DNA of 64,000 nt from Telmatactis stephensoni (taxonomy: Eukaryota; Cnidaria; Anthozoa; Actiniaria; Isophelliidae). Under the pieces are notes generated by a model. The model ran no database searches and was not told the DNA's origin. It saw only the letters and a list, made by a program, of their open reading frames with translations. The stretch's first letter is position 1; the number at the start of each line of letters is the position of its first letter. The DNA lies in the NCBI GenBank assembly GCA_029948255.1, contig JALIZF010001870.1, positions 373,001 to 437,000 of the forward strand, given 5' to 3'. Positions 58,001 through 64,000 of the stretch are shown here, piece after piece. A program made the position numbers and the translations under genes.

Positions 58001-61000
58001 GGTTTTGTTGTTCTCTTTCTGTCTGGCAACTTTCATCCACTCAGTGAACTTTTCATTTATTCATTCCTTCATTTTGCCAAAATATACTTCTATTCCCAGT
58101 TATTCTAATGCAAATGCACTTACTATCTTACCTTAGCAAACATAGTTTTTCCTGTCCCAGGAGGGCCATAAAACAGTAAATTCCTATACATTCCTTTGTT
58201 ACTTTTAGTATTAGATGTCGCTATGCTAATTTCTCTCAGATGCTGCTCTAGGCTTGGCTGTAAAAGGAGAACATAACATGTTACAATGCCAGGAGGTGTC
58301 TGGGGGTATCTATATATGGGAGATTTTCACTTATGGGAGGTGGGGGGTGTCTGCTTATGGGAGGTGTCTGCTTATGGATTGTGTCTGTGTATGGGAGGTG
58401 TCTGCTTGTGGGAGGTGTCTGCTTATGGGAGGTGTCTGCTTATGAGAGGCATCTGGTAAGGGAAGTGCCTGCTTAAGGGAAATGTCTCTTTGTGTCTGTG
58501 TAGGGGAGGTGTCTGCTTATGGGAAGTGTCTGCTTATGTTGGTATCTTCTTATGGGTGATGTCTGTATATGGGAGATATCTGCTTATGAGAGGCATCTGG
58601 TAAGGGAAGTGTCTGCTTAAGGGAAATGTCTCTTTTTGGGATGTGTCTGCTTATGGGAAATGTCTCATGATTTAGAAGCTGGTATCTGACACTGTATTCT
58701 GGTTAGAGAGGATGTCTATAACAAATGTGCAAATAGATCTACAGTACCTTCAAAATAATTCCTTGAAGAGAGTTTTCAGGGTTGACAAAAAATTTTCTAA
58801 CAGTCTGCAAAAGAAATTGAAAAATATGCTAAGTCTTTTACACTTTTCCAAAGAAATAACCTCTATTTATCTTTTACCTGAACTGGATGTCTAACAGCAC
58901 TAAAAAGATTCAATCTTGATGTTTCACGTACTAGTGATGGTTTTCCTAGTCGAGCTTCTACAAATCTTTAAAAAAAGAAGAAGAAAAAAGATTCAAAATT
59001 GTTAAAATAAATTACAGTCCATTTCTTGATTACTGTAATGCGCACACATTTTGTTAGGTACTCATAGTGCTTTTCAAAAAAAAATGTGCGACATGGAATA
59101 TTTCATCTCATGGTCACTTCAATCAAACTGGAGACAAAGGTTGCAAGAGACAAAACTGCTTGCATTGAGGGCTTTAAATTATGAAATCTGAGGTCTATTA
59201 AATAGACCAATGATCTAAAAATGCATTAATCCTACCTTGCCGTTACTCCAGTCCCATGTTTGGCAGCATAAATCCCTAAAGCAAGTAAAGTCAGACCAGC
59301 TGCCTGAAAATAGAAAACAAATTGAATTGACTACAATTGTTGAATAGGAAAGTATGGCATATGTATAAATGCAACAACCTGTAAGCTCCTCCTTCCTCCC
59401 TTTTTCGGCAAGCCAATAATGTCCATGCCGTATGGGTATCTTGTTATCATTATCATCATCATCATCATCATCAACAACATCATCATAACTGACCTAATAA
59501 TTAGCATTCATCCATTGCCATCATTTACATCAAGAGCTTCCTCAGACAGCCTTCCATGACAGTCCATTAAAAATACTACTTCAATTCATAATGATTCCAT
59601 ACTAAGTCCCATAAAACTAGACATGGCAGAACAAAACTTTGCTTACAGTAGCTGATATCTTGTCCCAATCAGAGATAAATGCATTGAAGCCAGCTCCAAG
59701 TATTGAGCCTGCAGTCCTGTAGATCAGAGGGATACATACATACACCAGAATATTATACGAGTCTTCATGTAAGTGTCTGTTTCTAAACTTTGCAGTTTTT
59801 TGGGACTTTATGGGAATCTTTTCCTTTAAGGGTCTTAACAGAATAATCAATTAAGTGGCTGCTGATTAAATACTAACTACTCCTCAAGGCTCAATAAATA
59901 TCAGAGGAGAAATTAAACATTGATCAGACACCACTAACATCTATCTGGTATGGACCTACTCTAATACGGTTTTATGGAGTTTTAATCTTACTTGATTGAC
60001 TGAAGGACTGTATCTCTTTGTTCAGCAGCTTTAAGTCGAATTTGTTCCAAGTACAGATCTTTATTTTCTCTCTCAATTTTAGCTCTGAAAGAAATTCCAT
60101 GACAAATGTAATACTGTGACCAAATGTAGGTGTATTGTAGCTACTTTAACTGTCATATCTACTTTAATAGCAATAATTAAAATGTATAACAACATCACTT
60201 ACTTTCCTCTCAACTCTGCCTCAAGTCTCTTCATTTCATTTTGGTGCTTGAGTTCAGCTTCATATTGAATGGTACCTGAAAGAGAATATAATAAAGGGTT
60301 ATTAACTGAGCACGAGGTCTGTATGGGAAAATATCAGACTGAGGTCTTGACAGTACGGACCGAGCGCAGCGAGGTCTGTGCAAAAAGACCAAGGTCTGAT
60401 ATTTTCCCATACAGACCGAGCAAACGAGGTTAATAACTTATTTATTATATGGCTTTGAGAAGTCCCGCTAAAACAATTGCAAAACGCAAACTTTTCTTTT
60501 CATCCGGGACAGCGGTCCTGATATGGCAAAATACAGACCATGCGTTAGCCAATCGGAATTCAGGAAATTATCTAGCCATATAATAATACAGTGTATGAAC
60601 ATTCAAAGTACACGTTATCAGAAGACAAACAGACCAAATGCAAATACAAACAATACAATCACTGAAGCTAATAGCAATGGCAACAAGCAATGAAGTTTAG
60701 TGATGGCGACACAAACCATGAGGGTTAGCAATGGCAGACACACATGTGCAGCACATTGTTGACAGACCACTCGACCAGCAAATCACTCCAAGTTAATGTA
60801 GCTTATAAATAACCACTGACATAATCAAGTTCTGCTTTGCTTCGGTGATGTACCTTTTCTCATGGCTTCTTGTTTTCTAACTGAGTCTTCTTGTCTTGCT
60901 AAGTTTTCTTCTTGAACTTTTCTCTATTGATTGCAAAAATATCGATATTTGTACATCTAATTTTTACAGTTTAATGCTCCGTAAGGAGAGACATCCTTGG

Positions 61001-62715
61001 GATCAAGAATCTGTCTGTCTATAAGAAATGTCTGTTTGTCAGAAGTTAAAAAGGAGAATGATTAAATTTGCTGCTGTCTGCTTATGGAAGGTGTCAGTAG
61101 AGGCTCAACTGCAAAAATCATTGTCAAGTCATCAAACATTCGTGTAAGCTATCAATTCCCACTAGCTTTTAAATACCTGTTGATCAAGTTGATCATTATA
61201 CCGTCGTCTTGCCAACTGATCATCATATTGTGCTCTCTGAAAGAAACAACAATTAGATTTATAAATGGATAAAATGTGTTATTGTACGAAGTTCACATAA
61301 ATTTCACAACATATACTTTACATACTTGTTGATGCTGTTGTGTTTCAGCTGATAATGTTTTTCTTTTTTCTTCCTGCTCAACACGGACTCTGTCCAGTTG
61401 CATTTGTTGAATTCCTGCTTCATATTCCTAATTGAATTAGGAAAAATCAAAACAAACATACAATTAAGATCTATACTTAAAATGTATGTAATTTACATCT
61501 ATTCTTTAATTTCATATCATATTTATACTGTATCTATATAGTCCTTTTGTTTTTGCTTACTTTGATTTTACTTTGATGTTCTAACTGTTTTGTATTTTCT
61601 TGTACTTTTGCCAAGTCTAAAGTTTGCTGTGCATGTGCTAGGAATGAAAAAGTAAATGAACACATAAATAAAACAGAAACCTATCTTCAATGAACTCTCT
61701 ATAACAGAGACAATAGGACCATTTATTCAAGACCAAACCGAATAGGAACCTCTCCATATAAACAGCAATTTTAGATGTCCCTTATTCAAGCCACATTGAG
61801 GAACAGCTCAGAATGCTGTCCCTCGATAAGGTGTGTCTTAGACTAATTATACAGAGAGATCCATGCCTAATTATTTAACTCACACCTTAGATAAAATGCA
61901 TCTTACTTTCAGCTTGTACCATAAATGGCTTAATATAATGAACAGTATTTTATGTCTGTCTTCCATAGCTCTTTTGTATAAGTGTGTTCATAGAGCAGAT
62001 TTCGTATGAGTGTGAAATGGACTGCGCCAGTGCCGTGTCAGTGTCAGTGCCGTGATATCCATAAAAACATTCGAAATTCCTGCCGTAACCGTGCCGTGAC
62101 CGTGCAGTGCCGTTTTCACAGTCATACGAAATCTACTCTAGTAGGTGAGGGTGGGGGTAGCGTTGGGGTTAAATTCCACATCATCAGATCGAGGTGCCTG
62201 ATTTATAGAGGAATTTGTATTTATAGAACTACCTGTATTATATAGGCATATTATTATAGAGTAATCAAATATCAAGGAGTTACAAGTCAATATTATAAAG
62301 GTGTCTGTACAATAGAGGTGGCTGTATGTCACTGATAGCTGTCTGTCTTGTCAAGTCTGAGTAGATGAGTAAAACTGCATAAAACTTACAAACTTATCAA
62401 ACTTATGTCAGAAAACACATTTCATCCAATTATCAAAATTTATGTGACCTATGTATACGACATCGTGCAAGACAATATATTCATAACAAACTTACGTGAT
62501 TTCTCTAGTTCTTTTGCAGCTTTTGCAGCTCGTTCAAGTCCTGTAGGATCAAAACTCGTCCATACAGGCTTTGTAGGACCTTTGTCTTTGCCATCTGAGT
62601 CTCCCTTGTCACTGCTTCCTCCAGTATCTCCACCGCCCGATGGTGGAATTGGTAGCTGTGGCGGCAAGCCAGGAGGTGGAAGGTCATCCTTTTTCACTCC
62701 AAACAACCAAGACAT
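55012..62715 (-). CDS. ATAD3: ATPase family AAA domain-containing protein 3
   Basis: Eighteen exons join in frame to 602 aa (5'->3': 62715-62496, 61637-61561, 61427-61326, 61236-61177, 60923-60854, 60275-60203, 60084-59992, 59716-59647, 59303-59236, 58965-58878, 58804-58748, 58257-58132, 57967-57843, 57253-57202, 56543-56473, 55888-55715, 55472-55364, 55185-55012). ATAD3 is a mitochondrial inner-membrane AAA+ ATPase linked to nucleoid and contact-site organisation. The N-terminus begins MSWLFG, followed by a Pro/Gly-rich stretch and [18 protein letters not shown]. Long Gln/Glu/Arg coiled coils span about 75-225. A hydrophobic segment ([13 protein letters not shown], about 257-270) precedes the AAA domain. 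Walker A is GPPGTGKT (357-364), Walker B is LLLFVDEAD (411-419), and NDRIDE and [12 protein letters not shown] follow. The length matches metazoan ATAD3. One exon edge near 55715 is uncertain by one base. Confidence 0.96.
56084..56180 (-). mobile_element. SINE body fragment (copy 3)
   Basis: Shares 'aaacactatatttagc(g/a)', 'gtagttcc' and 'tctcccaggaagcc' with 40618-40880. ATAD3 intron. Confidence 0.6.
56640..57015 (-). mobile_element. Degenerate tRNA-derived SINE
   Basis: Minus strand reads CAGTTGGTTACTGCGTAGCC then GAAGTTCACGGTTCAAATCC, a tRNA-like A/B-box pair, followed by 'tatttaaagcta' as in the 40618-40880 body. A weaker relative lies at about 57590-57745. ATAD3 intron. Confidence 0.5.
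58296..58660. repeat. 17-18 bp minisatellite in ATAD3 intron
   Basis: About 18 units of 'gtgtctgcttatgggag' with variants (tggtaaggg, tgtctctttg). It begins 38 bp upstream of the exon ending at 58257. A single related unit occurs near 61075. Confidence 0.88.
60298..60438. mobile_element. Palindromic TIR element in ATAD3 intron
   Basis: GTTATTAACTGAGCACGAGG and its inverse ending CGAGGTTAATAAC. Both arms contain GGTCTGTATGGGAAAATATC. Arms of about 52 bp. A second inverted pair, ATTATATGGCT/AGCCATATAAT, brackets 60445-60590 immediately to the right and may be the other part of a larger element. Confidence 0.7.
61728..61935. mobile_element. Diverged copy of the 24230-24465 element
   Basis: Shares 'gaacctctccatataaac', 'cttattcaagcc' and 'gtgtcttagact' with the PDE9A-intron copy, and outer 'ccatttattcaagacc'. 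The palindrome is much eroded. ATAD3 intron 1. Confidence 0.55.
61991..62140. mobile_element. TA-flanked MITE, best-preserved copy
   Basis: TAGAGCAGATTTCGTATGAG at the left and CAGTCATACGAAATCTACTCTA at the right pair over about 24 bp. TA is present at both edges, as for Tc1/mariner-type insertion. Core: gtgccgtg repeats and 'cataaaaacattcgaaattcctgccgtaacc'. ATAD3 intron 1. Confidence 0.8.
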
Positions 62716-63009
62716 GGTAAAATAATGATAATTAAAGGTGATAAAGTCGAATTTTGAGGAATAATTTGATGATGAAAGATTACACGTGCAAAAATGACCG
62801 GGTAAGCCTCGTTTGGGTGCTCATTTGACACCCGCTGTTATAATAAAATGTAGGCTCACATTAAAGATATTTCAAAATTTAGGTAACGACTCCATGTAAG
62901 GACGACTTCTAATGTCCTGAGGTTTATAGGGGTATATCATAGTTCGTCGCGTAGTGTCCTGACGAACTATACTTAGTAAGGACAACTTGTATTGTCCTGA
63001 CTGTCCTGG

Positions 63010-63150
63010 ACCCGGTTGTAAGGTTGGATAAGGTTGGATAAAGTTATCCACCGGATAAGAGTTATCCACTGTATAGATTTTGTATAGATTTTATCCGCTG
63101 GATAAGGATTTATCCGCTGGATAGCGCTATTCACCCTTCGTACAACCGAC
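63010..63150. mobile_element. Small TIR element rich in TTATCC/GGATAA
   Basis: CGGTTGTAAGG at the left and inverted CGTACAACCG at the right, with six or more TTATCC or GGATAA motifs between. It lies 0.3 kb upstream of the ATAD3 start. Non-autonomous, family not named. Confidence 0.5.
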
Positions 63151-63169
63151 TCCTGAGCTTACTTAGTAA

Positions 63170-64000
63170 GGACAACGCGATTATAGTTAGTGTAGCACTT
63201 GTAGTAAGTGTAGTATCTGTAGCAGGGGTTGTACTAGTAGTAGGAATAGGTGTAGTTGGTGTAGCATCCGTTGTAGGTGTAGTATCTGTAGTACCTGTAG
63301 TATCTGTAGTAGCCCTAGTACAGTAGTTCCCATAGTAAGCAGTGTACACGTAGCAGGTGTAGTACTTGTAGTAGGTGTAGTTTCTGTAGTTCATGTAGTA
63401 CTTGTAGTATCTGCAGTACGTGTAGTATCTGTAGTACCTGCAGTACCTGTAGCACTTGTAGTAGGAAGGCTGTGTACTTGTAGTAGGAGTAGTATTTGTA
63501 GTAGGTGTAGTGGTGGTAGCTGGTGTAGCACACATGGTAAGCGTAGTAGCAGTAGTATTTGTAGTACCTATAGTTAGTGTAGTACCAGCAGTAAGTGTAG
63601 TTGTGGTCAGTGTAGTACAGATGGTACCTGTAGTCAGTGTAGTATCTGTAGTAGGGTGTAGTAGTTGTAGTATATGTAGTATATGTAGTATATGTAGCAC
63701 CTGTAGGAGGTGTGGTATCTGTATTGCAGTTCCATAAGTAAGTGTAGTACATGTAGTCAGTGTAGTATCTGTAGCACCTGTTGTATGGTGTAGTATCTAT
63801 AGTATCTGTAGTGCCTGTAATAGGTGTTATACCTGTAGTGTAGTTCCAGTAGTAAGTGTAGTACATGTAGTAATTGTAGTCAGTGTAGTATCTGTAGTCA
63901 GTGTAGTATCTGTAGCACCTGTTGTATGGTGTAGTATTTATAGTATCTGTAGTGCCTGTAGTAGGTATTATACCTGTAGTGTAGTTCCAGTAGTAAGGGA
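63170..64000. repeat. TGTAGTA-type minisatellite, runs off the window
   Basis: Over 800 bp of variable 12-15 bp units built from 'tgtagtatctgtagtacc' and 'agtgtagta'. A longer higher-order unit (about 130 bp, with 'gtagtgtagttccagtagtaa') is repeated near 63730-63860 and 63860-64000. The overlapping minus-strand Thr/Tyr-rich frames (183 and 189 aa) and plus-strand Val/Ser-rich frame are repeat translations. Confidence 0.93.

Noticed and set aside
63131..63866. 189-aa and 183-aa Thr/Tyr-rich ORFs
   Set aside because: They overlap each other in different frames and follow the TGTAGTA repeat; no start context or domain.

Overview
The window is eukaryotic nuclear DNA from an animal. Genes are split into many short exons with GT..AG introns, spacing is wide, base composition is AT-leaning, and short inverted-repeat transposons are abundant. 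The gene set (PDE9A, CSTF1, ATAD3, a PLEKHM1/Rubicon-family adaptor, a SATB-like CUT protein and a gustatory-receptor-like 7TM protein) fits an invertebrate metazoan. The Grl-type receptor and the style of the TIR elements suggest a cnidarian, probably an anthozoan. That placement is inference, not proof. I read exons by translating both strands and matching splice phases. All five main gene models close in frame from ATG to stop.

Layout. 351-13233 (-): a 17-exon RUN plus zinc-finger (Rubicon-homology) protein of 693 aa, whose 3.5-kb first intron holds a degenerate LTR element with a 33-bp minisatellite. 13234-14295: a divergent promoter region. 14296-26977 (+): PDE9A, 16 exons, 528 aa, complete catalytic HD domain. 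26978-29621: no gene seen. 29622-44941 (-): CSTF1, 16 exons, 425 aa. Its 6.8-kb third intron carries a same-strand CUT-domain gene (about 37117-38863). 44942-48811: no gene, with simple repeats and a 441-bp TIR element. 48812-54105 (+): a five-exon gustatory-receptor-like 7TM gene, 490 aa. 55012-62715 (-): ATAD3, 18 exons, 602 aa. 62716-64000: a small TIR element, then a long TGTAGTA-type minisatellite running off the end.

The genes do not form a pathway. They act in endolysosome/autophagosome tethering (RUN/zf protein), cGMP hydrolysis (PDE9A), mRNA 3'-end processing (CSTF1), transcription (CUT), sensory or developmental signalling (Grl) and mitochondrial membrane/nucleoid organisation (ATAD3).

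The most interesting points are these. Hairpin transposons lie within 15 bp of the 5' splice site in both of the first two Grl introns. A CUT-only SATB-like gene is nested in CSTF1. The PLEKHM1-like protein has no visible PH domains. Several MITE families can be defined from copies inside this one window, with target duplications of TA, TTA, TTAA and 5 bp. No prokaryotic system, CRISPR array or viral gene was found.
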